A stretch of 64,000 bases of DNA, taken from positions 310,001 through 374,000 of the forward strand of contig JAHHGT010000002.1 in the NCBI GenBank assembly GCA_019359745.1, in the 5' to 3' direction. This DNA is from Aphanothece saxicola GSE-SYN-MK-01-06B (GTDB lineage Bacteria > Cyanobacteriota > Cyanobacteriia > PCC-6307 > Cyanobiaceae). Made by a program: the position numbers and the translations under genes. The stretch's first letter is position 1. Each line of letters starts with the position of its first letter. The notes beneath the pieces were generated by a model. That model did no database searches, was not told the origin of the DNA, and saw nothing but the letters and a program-made list of their open reading frames with translations. Positions 16,595 to 26,292 of this stretch are shown here, piece after piece.

Positions 16595-17674
16595 TCATCG
16601 GTCGAGAAGCCTGATGAGCTCCTCGGGTTTGGTGGTTTTCAGCAGGGCCTCGTCGCGGCTGACCTTGCCGTCCTCCACCAGGTTCGCCAGGGCGCGCTCA
16701 AGGGTCTGCATGCCCTGGCTGGCGCCGGTCTGGATCTGGGAATAGAGCTGGGAGCTCTTCCCCTCCCGGATCAGGTTGGCGATGGCCGGCGTGTTGATCA
16801 TGATCTCCTGGGCCATCACCCGTCCGAAGGCCCCCTTGGCGGTGGGTTCGGCGCTCCTGCAGAGGGTCTGGGAGAAGACCGCCAGCAGACTGCCGCTGAG
16901 CTGCACCCGGATCTGGGTCTGCTGGCCGGCGGGGAACACGTCCACCATCCGGTCGACGGTCTGGGAGGCGGAACTGGTGTGCAGGGTGCCGAAGACGAGG
17001 TGGCCGGTTTCGGCGGCGGTGATGGCCAGCTGGATCGTCTCCAGGTCGCGAAGTTCCCCCACCAGGATCACATCGGGATCTTCCCGCAGGGCTGCCCGCA
17101 GGGCATTGGAGAAGCTGCGGGTGTCCTCATTGAGTTCCCGCTGGTGAATGATCGACTTGTTGTTTCTGTAGGTGAATTCGATCGGATCCTCGATGGTGAG
17201 GATGTGCTCCGAACGGGTGGCGTTGATGTGCTCGATCAGGGAGGCCAGGGTGGTGGTCTTGCCGGAGCCGGTGGGTCCGGTGACCAAGACGAGACCCTTG
17301 GGCTTGTTGCTGATCTCCTCGACGATCGGCGGCAGGCCGAGCTTCTCCAGGCTGGGGATCGAGTTGCCGAGGGCCCGCAGGCAGGCCGCGTAGGTGCCCC
17401 TCTGGCGGTAGACGTTGATGCGGAAACGGGCGACGCCCTTGAGGCCGTAGGAGCAGTCCAGCTCCCAGTTCTGTTCGAGATTCTTGCGCTGGGCGTTGTT
17501 GAGCAGGGAGAAGATCAGACGGTTGCAGCTCTCCTCGCTGAGTTTCGTGTCCTGGACGATGGGCCTGAGTTGGCCGCTGAAGCGGCCGTAGGGCGGATTC
17601 CCCGCGGACAGGTGCAGGTCGCTGCCGCCGGCCTTGACCAGCTCCTGCATCAGGTCCTCGATCAGAAGGTCCAT
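16595..17674 (-). CDS. pilT: Type IV pilus retraction ATPase PilT
   Basis: The hexameric retraction motor of type IV pili. Visible motifs are Walker A TGPTGSGKTTTLASLIEH, the Asp-box region LTIEDPIEFTYRNNKSIIHQRE, Walker B EDPDVILVGELRDLETI, the His box TGHLVFGTLHTSSAS, and the PilT-specific retraction motif AIANLIREGKSSQLY. The track start at 17719 would overlap pilB by 40 nt. The internal ATG at 17674 (MDLLIEDLMQELV) matches the usual PilT N-terminus and lies just past the pilB stop, so I prefer it (359 aa). PilT beside PilB and PilC argues for a functional dynamic pilus used in motility or DNA uptake. Confidence 0.94.
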   Translation of the reverse strand: MDLLIEDLMQELVKAGGSDLHLSAGNPPYGRFSGQLRPIVQDTKLSEESCNRLIFSLLNNAQRKNLEQNWELDCSYGLKGVARFRINVYRQRGTYAACLRALGNSIPSLEKLGLPPIVEEISNKPKGLVLVTGPTGSGKTTTLASLIEHINATRSEHILTIEDPIEFTYRNNKSIIHQRELNEDTRSFSNALRAALREDPDVILVGELRDLETIQLAITAAETGHLVFGTLHTSSASQTVDRMVDVFPAGQQTQIRVQLSGSLLAVFSQTLCRSAEPTAKGAFGRVMAQEIMINTPAIANLIREGKSSQLYSQIQTGASQGMQTLERALANLVEDGKVSRDEALLKTTKPEELIRLLDR

Positions 17675-17679
17675 GCCGC

Positions 17680-19212
17680 TCAGCTCCGAACGCTCAGACA
17701 GTAGGGACATTCCAACCATTCGTCCTCCAGCCCAGCCCCGCAGCTGCGGCAGGTGAGGGTGCTCAGGGCCCGGGCCCTTCGCTCCGATTCCAGGCCCGTG
17801 TCGGTGAGCAGCATCCGCTCCACCTCCTCGAGGGTGGTCAGCCCCTGCCGCACCAGGTCGAGGCCGTAGCCCAGCAGCGTTTTCATGCCGCTTTCCAGGG
17901 CCAGGCGGCGCAGCTCCTCCGTCGTCGCCCGTTTGGCCACGGCGGCGGAGAGCGTCTCATTCATGCGCAGGATCTCGTAGACCCCCACCCGGCCCTTGTA
18001 GCCCCGCCCCTGGCAGGTGCTGCAGCAGCCCTCCGAGCCAGGCGACACCGTGTTGGCGCGGTAGAAGGTGATCTCGCTCTCATCGGAAGCCACCAGGCCG
18101 AAGCGGGCCAGTTCGCCGTGGTGCGGGTGATAGGAGATCCGGCATTCGCTGCACAGGCGCCGCAGCAGCCGCTGCGACACCACCCCCAGCAGCGAAGCAC
18201 TCACCAGGAAGGGCTCCATGCCCATCTCATCGAGCCGGGCGAAGGCGCTGGCGGCGTCGTTGCAGTGGAGGGTGGTGAGCACGAGGTGGCCGGTGAGGGC
18301 CGCCTCGATGGCGGTGCGGGCGGTTTCCAGGTCGCGGGTCTCGCCCACCAGCAGCACGTCAGGGTCCTGCCGCATGAAGGCGCGCAGGGCGGAGCTGAAG
18401 TCGTAGCCCTTCTCCCGGTTCACCTGGGTCTGGGTGATGCCCGTGAGGGTGTACTCGATCGGATCCTCGACGGTGGAGATGTTGATCGAGGGGTCGTTGC
18501 GTTCCGAAAGCAGGGCGTAGAGGGTGGTGGATTTGCCGGAGCCGGTGGGTCCGGTGACCAGGATCATGCCGAAGGGCTTCGAGCCGATGTCCCGCAGGGT
18601 GGCCCTGGCTTCGTCGTCGGTGATCAGGCTGTCCAGGCCGAGCTGGGTGGCGCCGCTGTCGAGCAACCGCAACACCACCTTCTCGCCGTAGCGGCCCGGC
18701 AGGGTGCTGACCCGGAAGTCCATGGTGCGGCCGCGGAAGTTGCGCCGGATCCGGCCGTCCTGGGGCATCCGCCGTTCGGCGATGTCCAGGTCGGCCATGA
18801 TCTTGAAGCGGGAGGTCACCGCCGGGATCAGGGTGCGGGGCAGCTTGTCGATGCCGCGCAGCACACCGTCCTGGCGGAACCGGATCAGCAGGCCGTCCTC
18901 CTGGGGTTCGACGTGGATGTCACTGGCGCCGGTGGTGAGCGATTCGATCAGGATCCGGTCCACCAGGCTCATCACCGGTGAGATCCCCTCACCGGAGCTG
19001 CTGGCCTCGAGATCCTCGGTTTCCGGTGCGATCTGCCCCGTGGGCGAGGCCGCCTGGCCCAGGTCGAGGTCGCGGAACAGGGATGTGTGCTCCGCTCCGG
19101 TGACCTGCGGACGCTGGGTGAGACCTTCTGATGGCATCGAGGGAAGGATCGGAAGCGAAGCCTGGGGCCGAGGTGCGGGCTTCCACCGCTTGTGGAGGGG
19201 GCTCCTCGGCAT
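17680..19212 (-). CDS. pilB: Type IV pilus assembly ATPase PilB, short N-terminus with extra zinc-ribbon tail
   Basis: The PilB/GspE extension ATPase powers pilin polymerisation. The core is intact: TGPTGSGKSTTLYALLSE (Walker A), STVEDPIEYTLTGITQTQVN (Asp box), DPDVLLVGETRDLETA (Walker B), TGHLVLTTLHCNDAAS (His box). The usual metal-binding cysteine pairs are LCSEC and CCSTCQGRGYKGRVGVYE. At 510 aa it is shorter than typical PilB because the N-terminal MshEN domain is reduced to ~80 low-complexity residues. It also has a C-terminal extension with two further pairs, CRSCGAGLEDEWLECPYC, which reads as a zinc ribbon. ATG 19212 is used by the track; an internal ATG (MPSEGLTQR) is an alternative. 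Confidence 0.93.
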   Translation of the reverse strand: MPRSPLHKRWKPAPRPQASLPILPSMPSEGLTQRPQVTGAEHTSLFRDLDLGQAASPTGQIAPETEDLEASSSGEGISPVMSLVDRILIESLTTGASDIHVEPQEDGLLIRFRQDGVLRGIDKLPRTLIPAVTSRFKIMADLDIAERRMPQDGRIRRNFRGRTMDFRVSTLPGRYGEKVVLRLLDSGATQLGLDSLITDDEARATLRDIGSKPFGMILVTGPTGSGKSTTLYALLSERNDPSINISTVEDPIEYTLTGITQTQVNREKGYDFSSALRAFMRQDPDVLLVGETRDLETARTAIEAALTGHLVLTTLHCNDAASAFARLDEMGMEPFLVSASLLGVVSQRLLRRLCSECRISYHPHHGELARFGLVASDESEITFYRANTVSPGSEGCCSTCQGRGYKGRVGVYEILRMNETLSAAVAKRATTEELRRLALESGMKTLLGYGLDLVRQGLTTLEEVERMLLTDTGLESERRARALSTLTCRSCGAGLEDEWLECPYCLSVRS

Positions 19213-19248
19213 TCAACATAACGGCATCTGACATCCCTGCCAGAACGC

Positions 19249-19968
19249 ATGACCGGCGACATCACCCCCCCCCATGAGGAACGGATCGATCCCCAGGAGG
19301 GCGCGGTCGACGCAGCCCGGGTGGAGGCGCTCCTCGAGACCCTGCAGGTGACGGCTGACGGCGAGACGGACGCCACGCCGGCCGACGGGGCTGCCGATTC
19401 CTCGCCATCCCCTGAGGGGGAGGCCGGCGATCGCCTCGGCCAGCTCCAGGCCGAACTGGCCACCCTGCGCAGCGAGAACGAGTCGCTGCGGGGTCAATAC
19501 ATGCGCATCGCCGCCGACTTCGACAACTTCCGCAAGCGCCAGAGCCGCGACAAGGAAGACCAGCGCCTGCACATCACCTGCACGACCCTCACCGAGATCC
19601 TGCCGGTGGTCGACAACTTCGACCGGGCCCGCCAGCAGCTCAATCCCCAGAGCGAAGAGGCCCAGACCCTGCATCGCAGCTACCAGAACCTCTATAAACA
19701 GCTTGTTGATGTGTTCAAGCAGCTGGGGGTTTCGCCGATGCGGGTGGAAGGGGAACCCTTCGATCCCAGCCTGCACGAAGCCGTGTTGCGCGAACCCAGT
19801 GAGGAACACCCGGAGGATGTGGTGATCGAGGAGCTGCAGCGGGGCTACCACCTTGATGCCCGCGTGCTCAGGCACGCCCTGGTCAAGGTGTCCATGGGCC
19901 CCGGTCCGGCCGGTGGGACCAGCCCATCGGACGCCCCGGCCCCCCCCAGTGAGGGGCAATCCGACTGA
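19249..19968 (+). CDS. grpE: Nucleotide exchange factor GrpE
   Basis: GrpE is the DnaK co-chaperone that releases ADP from the chaperone. The family core is visible as [28 protein letters not shown], then [46 protein letters not shown] and the terminal beta-domain [25 protein letters not shown] poorly conserved acidic N-terminus (~75 aa) precedes the coiled coil. It is divergent from pilB with only 36 nt between the start codons, so its promoter probably overlaps the 5' end of pilB. No CIRCE inverted repeat is evident. The stop overlaps dnaJ (TGATG). Confidence 0.96.
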   Translation: MTGDITPPHEERIDPQEGAVDAARVEALLETLQVTADGETDATPADGAADSSPSPEGEAGDRLGQLQAELATLRSENESLRGQYMRIAADFDNFRKRQSRDKEDQRLHITCTTLTEILPVVDNFDRARQQLNPQSEEAQTLHRSYQNLYKQLVDVFKQLGVSPMRVEGEPFDPSLHEAVLREPSEEHPEDVVIEELQRGYHLDARVLRHALVKVSMGPGPAGGTSPSDAPAPPSEGQSD

Positions 19969-21092
19969 TGGCCGATTTTTACGAGCTGCTCGGTGTCAGC
20001 CGGGACGTGGATGCCGACAGCCTCAAGAAGGCCTACCGGCGCCTGGCCCGCCAGTACCACCCGGATGTCAACAAGGACCCGGCCGCGGAGGATCGTTTCA
20101 AGGAGATCGGCCGGGCCTACGAGGTGCTCAGCGATCCCCAGGCCCGGGCCCGCTACGACCAGTTCGGTGAGGCCGGTCTGGGCGGCGGCGGCGGCATGCC
20201 TGACATGGGCGACATGGGTGGCTTCGCCGACCTGTTCGAAACCTTCTTCAGTGGCTTCGGTGGGGCCGGCGGTGCCGCCGCCGGCGGTGCCCGCCGCCGG
20301 GGACCTCGCCAGGGTGACGACCTGCGCCTCGACCTCACGATCAGCTTCAGCGAGGCCGTGTTCGGCAGCGAGAAGGACGTCCAGATCCGCCACCTGGAAA
20401 CCTGCACAACCTGCAGCGGCTCGGGAGCCAAGGCGGGCAGCGGTCCCACCACCTGCGGCACCTGCGGCGGCGCCGGCCAGGTGCGACGGGCCACCCGCAC
20501 CCCCTTCGGCAACTTCACCCAGGTGGCGCCCTGCCCCACCTGCGAGGGCACCGGCCAGGTGATCGCCGATCCCTGCTCCTCCTGCGGCGGCCAGGGTCTG
20601 CAGCAGGTGCGCAAAAAGCTGCGCATCAACATTCCAGCCGGTGTCGACTCGGGCACCCGCCTGCGGGTCGGCCAGGAGGGCAACGCCGGCCAGCGGGGTG
20701 GGCCAGCGGGTGATCTCTATGTGTTCCTCACGGTTCAGGCCCATCCCCACCTGCGCCGGGACGGGGTCACGATCCATTCCGAGGTGTCGCTCAACTACCT
20801 CCAGGCGATCCTCGGCGACACGATCGAGGTGGAGACCGTCGACGGCCAGGAGCCCCTGGAGATCCCCCCCGGCACCCAGCCCGGGGCCGTGATCACCCTG
20901 CAGGGCAAGGGGATTCCCCGCCTGGGCAATCCGGTGGCCCGCGGCAACCACCAGTTCACCATCAAGGTGCAGCTGCCCACCAAGCTCAACGGTGAGGAGC
21001 GACAACTGCTCGAGCAGCTGGCCGGGCACCACACCAGCAAGGGTCAGCGCCACCACCACAAGAGCGGCCTGTTCGGCGGCCTGTTCGGTTGA
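19968..21092 (+). CDS. dnaJ: Chaperone protein DnaJ (type I)
   Basis: A full-length Hsp40 (374 aa) that stimulates DnaK ATPase and delivers substrates. The J domain has the HPD tripeptide in [12 protein letters not shown] Gly/Met/Phe-rich linker follows, and then the four zinc-finger repeats [24 protein letters not shown] and CSSCGGQG, with the C-terminal substrate-binding domains after them. All elements of class I DnaJ are present. It overlaps the grpE stop by one base and its own stop overlaps the next TTG start, making grpE-dnaJ-tusA-rsgA a tightly packed unit. No dnaK is adjacent. Confidence 0.97.
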   Translation: MADFYELLGVSRDVDADSLKKAYRRLARQYHPDVNKDPAAEDRFKEIGRAYEVLSDPQARARYDQFGEAGLGGGGGMPDMGDMGGFADLFETFFSGFGGAGGAAAGGARRRGPRQGDDLRLDLTISFSEAVFGSEKDVQIRHLETCTTCSGSGAKAGSGPTTCGTCGGAGQVRRATRTPFGNFTQVAPCPTCEGTGQVIADPCSSCGGQGLQQVRKKLRINIPAGVDSGTRLRVGQEGNAGQRGGPAGDLYVFLTVQAHPHLRRDGVTIHSEVSLNYLQAILGDTIEVETVDGQEPLEIPPGTQPGAVITLQGKGIPRLGNPVARGNHQFTIKVQLPTKLNGEERQLLEQLAGHHTSKGQRHHHKSGLFGGLFG

Positions 21093-21334
21093 ACAACCCG
21101 GTGGCCCTCGATCTGCGGGGCACCGCCTGCCCGGTGAACTTCATCCGCGCCCGCCTGGCGCTCGAAACACTGCCAACGGGAGGCTGGCTCCAGATCGATC
21201 TGGACGGGGGCGAACCGGAGCAGATGGTGGCCGAGGGCCTGCGCTCCGAAGGTCACAGCGTGGAGCCGGTCGTGCCTTCGCCGTTCGTCCCAGGGGACGG
21301 GGTGCGGCTTCTGGTGCGACGGGATGGGGGATGA
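21089..21334 (+). CDS. TusA-family sulfurtransferase-like protein
   Basis: A small (77-81 aa) TusA/SirA-fold protein. The signature [20 protein letters not shown] carries the single conserved cysteine in the CPxxx motif that binds sulfur as a persulfide. It is followed by [16 protein letters not shown], the usual second strand. Members relay sulfur to tRNA thiolation or other acceptors. Without TusBCDE neighbours the acceptor here is unknown. The TTG at 21089 overlaps the dnaJ stop; GTG 21101 ([12 protein letters not shown]) is the alternative. The 3' end overlaps rsgA by 11 nt. Confidence 0.87.
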   Translation: MNNPVALDLRGTACPVNFIRARLALETLPTGGWLQIDLDGGEPEQMVAEGLRSEGHSVEPVVPSPFVPGDGVRLLVRRDGG

Positions 21335-22397
21335 GCCGCTGCCGGGTCGGGTGGTGGCCCTGCAGGCCAACTACTGCCTGGTGGATCTCGATGGCCCCTG
21401 TGAGCTCGGCCCCGCTGGCTCCGAGCCGGGCAGAGGCGGCCGCCTGCTCTGCACCCGGCGCACCCGCCTCGACAAGAGCGGCCAGCAGGTGTGTGTCGGT
21501 GATCGGGTGACGGTGGCGTCCGTTGACTGGCGGGCACGGCGGGGGTCGGTGGTGGGCCTGGAACCCCGCCACAACCTGCTGCAGCGTCCGGCGGTCGCCA
21601 ACGTGAGCCAGGTGGTGGTGGTGGTGGCCCTGGCCGAACCCGGCCTCGATCCCCTGCAGCTGACGCGGTTTCTGATCACCGCAGAGGCGACCGGCCAGTC
21701 GGTGCAGGTGGTGCTGAGCAAGGCTGACCTGCTGCCGGCGGCCGAGGTGGAGGCCTGGTGCCGCCGGCTGGAGGGCTGGGGCTACGCCCCGCTGGCGGTC
21801 TCCACCCACACCGGAGCGGGTCTGGCGGCGTTGCGGTGCCGGCTGGAGCAGCAGGGCATCGCCGTGCTCTGCGGTCCCTCCGGCGTTGGCAAGAGCAGCC
21901 TGCTCAATGCCCTGGCCCCCGACCTGGGGCTCCGCGTCGCCGCCGTGTCCGGGCGGCTGCGCCGTGGACGCCACACCACGCGGCATGTCGAACTGTTTCC
22001 CCTGGCTCCTGGGGCCCTGGTGGCCGATTCACCGGGCTTCAACACCCCCGCCCTGCCCAGCGATCCCCAGACCCTCGCCGCCGCCTTCCCGGAGCTTCTG
22101 GCCCGGATCAGGGCCTCCCCCTGCCGCTTCGCCAACTGCCGCCACCAGGGGGATCCCGGTTGCGCCATGGGGGCCACCTGGGACCGCCATGGCCTCTACG
22201 GGCGCTGCCTGGAGGAGGTGGAGGCCCTGGCGGTGGTCCGCTCCCGCGGGGGCCAAAGCCGCCAGGGGGAAGGGGGGATGCGTCAGCGGGGTGATCGCCT
22301 CGAGCCCCTGCTCAATCCCCAGCTGCGCCGCTCCTCTCGCAGCACCCGCCGCCAGGCGCTGGACGGGGAGCTCAGTTCCCCAGACCGGGAAGATTGA
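21324..22397 (+). CDS. rsgA: Ribosome small-subunit GTPase RsgA
   Basis: RsgA is a late 30S maturation factor. It shows the circularly permuted GTPase order expected of the family: G4 [12 protein letters not shown] precedes G1 [15 protein letters not shown], then G3 [12 protein letters not shown]. An OB-fold lies at the N-terminus ([15 protein letters not shown]), and a C-terminal zinc finger is visible in [18 protein letters not shown]. The length of 357 aa is normal. The start ATG 21324 lies inside the tusA-like gene. The 3' end overlaps the convergent ebfC gene by 26 nt. Confidence 0.95.
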   Translation: MGDEPLPGRVVALQANYCLVDLDGPCELGPAGSEPGRGGRLLCTRRTRLDKSGQQVCVGDRVTVASVDWRARRGSVVGLEPRHNLLQRPAVANVSQVVVVVALAEPGLDPLQLTRFLITAEATGQSVQVVLSKADLLPAAEVEAWCRRLEGWGYAPLAVSTHTGAGLAALRCRLEQQGIAVLCGPSGVGKSSLLNALAPDLGLRVAAVSGRLRRGRHTTRHVELFPLAPGALVADSPGFNTPALPSDPQTLAAAFPELLARIRASPCRFANCRHQGDPGCAMGATWDRHGLYGRCLEEVEALAVVRSRGGQSRQGEGGMRQRGDRLEPLLNPQLRRSSRSTRRQALDGELSSPDRED

Positions 22398-22713
22398 GAT
22401 CCAGGCCGCCGGTGAGGGTTTCCATCCGCTCGCGCATGGTGGTGGTGGAGACCTCGTAGGCCTTGCAGAGGGCCGCCAGCACGGCGGCCTCCACAGTTTC
22501 GGCTGGCTCGCTCAGCAGTTCGGGGCTCAGCTGGACCCGCAGGGGCTGCTGGTTGCCGGTGAGCCAGACGCTGGCGCGGCCCTCCGGATCGCTGCCCTGC
22601 AGCTCCATCGCATCGAGCTCCTCCTGGAGCTTCTGGGCGTCCTGCTGAATCTGCTGGGCCTTGCGGAAGGCCTCGGTCAGCTGTCCGAAATTGGGAAGTC
22701 CGAAGCCGGCCAT
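22372..22713 (-). CDS. ebfC: YbaB/EbfC nucleoid-associated protein
   Basis: A 113-aa YbaB/EbfC family DNA-binding protein that forms tweezer-like dimers and influences nucleoid organisation. Family features are [40 protein letters not shown] (seen in pieces), the central [21 protein letters not shown], and the C-terminal helix [20 protein letters not shown]. In many bacteria it follows dnaX. Here it is downstream of nothing obvious on its strand, with murB ending 27 nt upstream. It overlaps the end of rsgA on the opposite strand. Confidence 0.93.
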   Translation of the reverse strand: MAGFGLPNFGQLTEAFRKAQQIQQDAQKLQEELDAMELQGSDPEGRASVWLTGNQQPLRVQLSPELLSEPAETVEAAVLAALCKAYEVSTTTMRERMETLTGGLDLNLPGLGN

Positions 22714-22740
22714 GCCAGGGAGTCATCGTTAGCGGCCAGG

Positions 22741-23634
22741 CTAGAACCCCAGCCGTTTGACCTCCGGGTGCAGTCGCACGCCGCGTCCCTCCAGCACCCG
22801 TTGCTGCACCAGCCGGATCAGGGCATCGATGTCGGCGGCGGTGGCGGAGCCGGTGTTGACGATGAAGTTGGCGTGGATCGGCGACACCTGGGCATCGCCG
22901 ATGCTCAGCCCCTTGAGGCCGAGGGATTCAATCAGCTGCCCCGCCTTGAGCGGCTCAGGGTTGCGAAAGACGCTGCCGCAGCTGGGTTGCTGGTAGGGCT
23001 GGCTGCTGGTGCGGCTGTGCAGGTTGGCGCTGGTGCGGGCCGTGAGGGTGGCCGGATCGTGGCCTGGCTCCAGCCGGAACCGGGCCGAGAGCACCAGCAG
23101 CGGCTCCTCCTGCAGACGGCTGTGGCGATAGGCGAAGGCCAACTCGGCCGCCGCCAGGCGGAAGGGGGCCTCGGGCCGGCGGGGATCCAGGACCCACACC
23201 GAGTCCAGCCACTCCGCCGTGCAGCCCCCCTGGGCGCCGGCGTTCATCACCACGGCCCCACCCACCGTGCCGGGGATGCCCACGGCCCATTCCAGTCCCC
23301 GCAGACCGCTCCTGGCGGCCTTGCGGGCCAGGGTGGGGATCGGTTCGCCCGCCTCCGCCTCCACCCAGCCGTCGGCCAGGTCCAGGCGGCTGCCCTGCAG
23401 GCGGCGGTTGCAGAGGGTGAGCCCGTCGAGGCCGCCGTCGGCGATCAGCAGGTTGGAGCCGGCGCCGATGCAGCGGAAGGGCAGGCCTGCGGCCACCGCC
23501 CAGGCGGCGTGGGCAATCAGCGCCTGCTCGTCGGCGGGTTCGGCGAACCAGGCGGCGGGTCCGCCCACCTTCCAGGTGGTGAAGTCCCGCAGGCAGACCG
23601 ACGGGCGGGGTTGGCTGGACGGGGCCGCGACCAT
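22741..23634 (-). CDS. murB: UDP-N-acetylenolpyruvoylglucosamine reductase MurB
   Basis: This FAD enzyme reduces UDP-GlcNAc-enolpyruvate to UDP-MurNAc. Motifs are [13 protein letters not shown] at the start, [41 protein letters not shown], the catalytic-serine region SCGSVFRNP, and the ending [20 protein letters not shown]. It is 297 aa from ATG 23634; the track ORF extends into murC out of context. It follows murC by only 4 nt, the conserved murC-murB cyanobacterial arrangement. Confidence 0.96.
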   Translation of the reverse strand: MVAAPSSQPRPSVCLRDFTTWKVGGPAAWFAEPADEQALIAHAAWAVAAGLPFRCIGAGSNLLIADGGLDGLTLCNRRLQGSRLDLADGWVEAEAGEPIPTLARKAARSGLRGLEWAVGIPGTVGGAVVMNAGAQGGCTAEWLDSVWVLDPRRPEAPFRLAAAELAFAYRHSRLQEEPLLVLSARFRLEPGHDPATLTARTSANLHSRTSSQPYQQPSCGSVFRNPEPLKAGQLIESLGLKGLSIGDAQVSPIHANFIVNTGSATAADIDALIRLVQQRVLEGRGVRLHPEVKRLGF

Positions 23635-23638
23635 CCCC

Positions 23639-25078
23639 TCAGGCCACCAGTGCCGTGGGGCGTTCGTGTTCGTCGAGGGCCCCCAGGCGATCCCAGAGGC
23701 TGTTGATGTCACCGGCCCCCATGGCCAGCACCAGGTCGCCCGGACCGGTGCCGCTGGCCACCAGCTCCGCCAGCGCCTCCATGCTCCCCGCCACCGCCAC
23801 CGGGAGGTCGGGGGCGAGGGTCCGCACCGCCTCGGCCAGAGCCGGGCTCGAGATCCCTGCCATCGGGGCCTCGCCGGCGGCGTAGAGCGGCGCCAGCAGC
23901 ACCGCATCGGCGTGGCTCAGGGCGGCGGCGAAGTCATCCATGAACTGGGCGGTGCGGGTGTAGCGGTGGGGCTGGAACACCGCCACCAGCCGGCGGGGCA
24001 CCAGCGGCAGCGGGCTGCGGCCGCTCTCCACCATCAGCCGGGCCATGGCCAGGGTGGCCGCCACTTCGCTGGGGTGGTGGGCGTAGTCGTCGACGATCGC
24101 CCGGTCCTGCCAGAGGCCGCGGCAGTCGAAGCGGCGCCCGGGGGGGCGCAGGCCAGCCACCGCCTGCCGCAGGTCGGCGAAAGGCACGCCCTCGAGCCGG
24201 CAGGCCGCCATCGCCGCCACGGTGTTGCTCAGGTTGTGGCGACCGGGCAGGGGCACCTCCAGGGTGCCCATCGCCAACCCCTGCTCGTACCAGGTGGCCA
24301 GGGTGCCGTCACCGCGCTCCTCCAGGGGGATGGCGGCGAAGTCCGCCCCCTCGCTGCTTTGGGTGGACCACCAGCTGGCGGCCTGGAAGTGCTCCCGCAG
24401 CACCGGGCAGTCCAGGTTGGCCAGCAGGGTCGTGCAGCCGCTCGCGAAGCGCTGCAGGGTGGCCACCAGGGAGGCCAGGTCGGGGTAGTGGTCGGTGTGG
24501 TCGAGTTCGACGTTGGTGAGCAGACCGAGCCGGGGGTTGAACTTCACCAGGGAGCCGTCCGATTCGTCGGCTTCCGCCACCAGCAACCGCCCCTGGCCAT
24601 GGCGGCCATTGCTGCCGAAGGCGGGCACGATGCCGCCGATCACGGCGGTGGGGTCCTCGCCGACGGCCTCCAGCAGGGTGGCGATCAGGGTGCTGGTGGT
24701 GGTTTTGCCGTGGCTGCCGGCCACGGCGATCGAGGGCTGGTCGTTGATCAGCGCCGCCAGCACGTCGGAGCGGTGCACGACCGACAGGCCGCACCGACGC
24801 GCCTCGGCCAGCTCCTCGTTGGCGGCGGGCACCGCCGAGCTGATCACCACCAGGGGAGCGCCTTCGGCCGCCATCACCGCGGCGATGGTGGCGGCGGTCT
24901 GCTCCTGGAAGACCCGCACCCCGGCGGTCCGCAGCCGCTCCAGCACCGGGCTGGGACGGGGATCGGAGCCGCTCACCAGGAAGCCCCGTTCCGCCAGGAT
25001 CCCCGCCAGGGCAGACATGCCGATGCCACCGGCTCCGATGAAGTGGAGCGGCTGACGGCGATCAAGCTTTGGGATCAA
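23639..25078 (-). CDS. murC: UDP-N-acetylmuramate--L-alanine ligase MurC
   Basis: MurC adds L-alanine to UDP-MurNAc in peptidoglycan precursor synthesis. The start region [22 protein letters not shown] is the N-terminal Rossmann motif. The ATP loop is [21 protein letters not shown]. Further blocks are [45 protein letters not shown] and [15 protein letters not shown]. The track start at 25219 would add ~47 residues read from the gap2 promoter region. I prefer TTG 25078 ([13 protein letters not shown]), giving 479 aa, the normal size. The exact start is uncertain. Confidence 0.93.
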   Translation of the reverse strand: MIPKLDRRQPLHFIGAGGIGMSALAGILAERGFLVSGSDPRPSPVLERLRTAGVRVFQEQTAATIAAVMAAEGAPLVVISSAVPAANEELAEARRCGLSVVHRSDVLAALINDQPSIAVAGSHGKTTTSTLIATLLEAVGEDPTAVIGGIVPAFGSNGRHGQGRLLVAEADESDGSLVKFNPRLGLLTNVELDHTDHYPDLASLVATLQRFASGCTTLLANLDCPVLREHFQAASWWSTQSSEGADFAAIPLEERGDGTLATWYEQGLAMGTLEVPLPGRHNLSNTVAAMAACRLEGVPFADLRQAVAGLRPPGRRFDCRGLWQDRAIVDDYAHHPSEVAATLAMARLMVESGRSPLPLVPRRLVAVFQPHRYTRTAQFMDDFAAALSHADAVLLAPLYAAGEAPMAGISSPALAEAVRTLAPDLPVAVAGSMEALAELVASGTGPGDLVLAMGAGDINSLWDRLGALDEHERPTALVA

Positions 25079-25203
25079 GGGGGACTCCAGGCCTTGCCGA
25101 AAATAACGGCCGGTCCGCCCTCCCCCCTCTGCGGGATACTGCGCTTTGCCGACCGTCCGATCCGGGGCCTGTGGCTGCGGGAAAGACCAGGACACCATTT
25201 CTG

Positions 25204-25209
25204 TATGAT
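25204..25209 (+). promoter_or_regulatory. Candidate -10 element of gap2
   Basis: TATGAT lies 48 nt before the gap2 ATG in a locally less GC-rich stretch between murC and gap2. No good -35 hexamer is present at 16-18 nt. This is compatible with a strongly expressed cyanobacterial gene using an activator or an extended -10, but the evidence is positional only. Confidence 0.4.
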
Positions 25210-25256
25210 CGGCAGCCAAAATCCCCCCTTGCTAGCGGGTTCCACCGCTTTCTGCC

Positions 25257-26279
25257 ATGACCTTGCGCGTTGCGATCAATGGATTTGGCCGAATCGGTCG
25301 GAACTTCATGCGCTGCTGGCTCAGCCGCGGTGAGAACACCGGCATCGAAGTTGTCGGTCTGAACGACACGTCGGATCCGAAGACTAACGCCCACCTGCTC
25401 CAGTACGACACGATGCTCGGTCACATCCGCAACGCGGAAGTGAGCTACACCGACGACACCATCGTCGTGAATGGCAAGCCGATCAAATGCTTCTCCGATC
25501 GCAACCCCCTCAACCTCCCCTGGAAGGAGTGGGGCGTGGATCTGGTGATCGAAGCCACCGGCGTTTTCATTGATCAGAAGGGAGCCGGCAAGCACATTGA
25601 AGCCGGTGCCAGCAAGGTGCTGATCACGGCTCCCGGTAAGGGCGAAGGCGTCGGCACCTTCGTGGTGGGTGTGAATGCCGACCAGTACCGCCATGAGGAT
25701 TACGACATCATCAGCAACGCCAGCTGCACCACCAACTGCATGGCGCCGATCGTCAAGGTTCTCGACCAGAGCTTTGGGATCGTCAAGGGGATGATGACCA
25801 CCACCCACAGCTACACCGGCGACCAACGCATCCTCGATGCCAGCCACCGTGACCTGCGCCGTGCCCGTGCCGCTGCGGTCAACATCGTTCCCACCTCCAC
25901 CGGCGCGGCCACGGCCGTGGCGCTCGTCTACCCGCCGATGAAGGGCAAGCTCAACGGCATCGCCCTGCGCGTTCCCACCCCCAACGTTTCGGTGGTCGAC
26001 CTCGTCCTCGAAATCAGCCGCGGCACCACCAAGGAAGAGGTCAATTCCGTTCTTGAGGAAGCCTCGAAGAATGGGATGAAGGGGATCATCAAGTACTGCG
26101 ATCTGCCCCTGGTCTCCACCGACCACGCCGGCACAGATGAATCCACGATCGTGGATGCCGACCTCACCCTGGTCATGGGCGAGAACATGGTCAAGGTGAT
26201 TGCCTGGTACGACAATGAGTGGGGCTACAGCCAGCGCGTTGTCGACCTGGCTGAAGTGGTGGCCCGCAACTGGAAGTGA
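25257..26279 (+). CDS. gap2: Type I glyceraldehyde-3-phosphate dehydrogenase Gap2 (photosynthetic)
   Basis: Gap2 runs the NAD(P)H-dependent reduction of 1,3-bisphosphoglycerate in the Calvin cycle. The NAD-binding motif is [15 protein letters not shown]. The catalytic site is [12 protein letters not shown] (C157), with [15 protein letters not shown] and the C-terminal [16 protein letters not shown]. After the beta2 strand it reads [14 protein letters not shown]; the Asp-Thr rather than Asp-Leu/Pro pattern is that of dual-cofactor plant/cyanobacterial enzymes. Codon use is less extreme in GC than in neighbouring genes (several ATC/ATT, AAG and GTC mixes), consistent with high expression. It is preceded by a ~180-nt intergenic region holding its promoter. 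Confidence 0.97.
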   Translation: MTLRVAINGFGRIGRNFMRCWLSRGENTGIEVVGLNDTSDPKTNAHLLQYDTMLGHIRNAEVSYTDDTIVVNGKPIKCFSDRNPLNLPWKEWGVDLVIEATGVFIDQKGAGKHIEAGASKVLITAPGKGEGVGTFVVGVNADQYRHEDYDIISNASCTTNCMAPIVKVLDQSFGIVKGMMTTTHSYTGDQRILDASHRDLRRARAAAVNIVPTSTGAATAVALVYPPMKGKLNGIALRVPTPNVSVVDLVLEISRGTTKEEVNSVLEEASKNGMKGIIKYCDLPLVSTDHAGTDESTIVDADLTLVMGENMVKVIAWYDNEWGYSQRVVDLAEVVARNWK

Positions 26280-26292
26280 GCCTGGAGCTCGC

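Noticed and set aside
19213-19248. CIRCE heat-shock operator before grpE
   Set aside because: No TTAGCACTC-N9-GAGTGCTAA or near match is seen in the spacer.
25079-25219. Extended MurC N-terminus (47 residues)
   Set aside because: It reads across the gap2 promoter region and is not MurC-like; TTG 25078 gives a normal protein.
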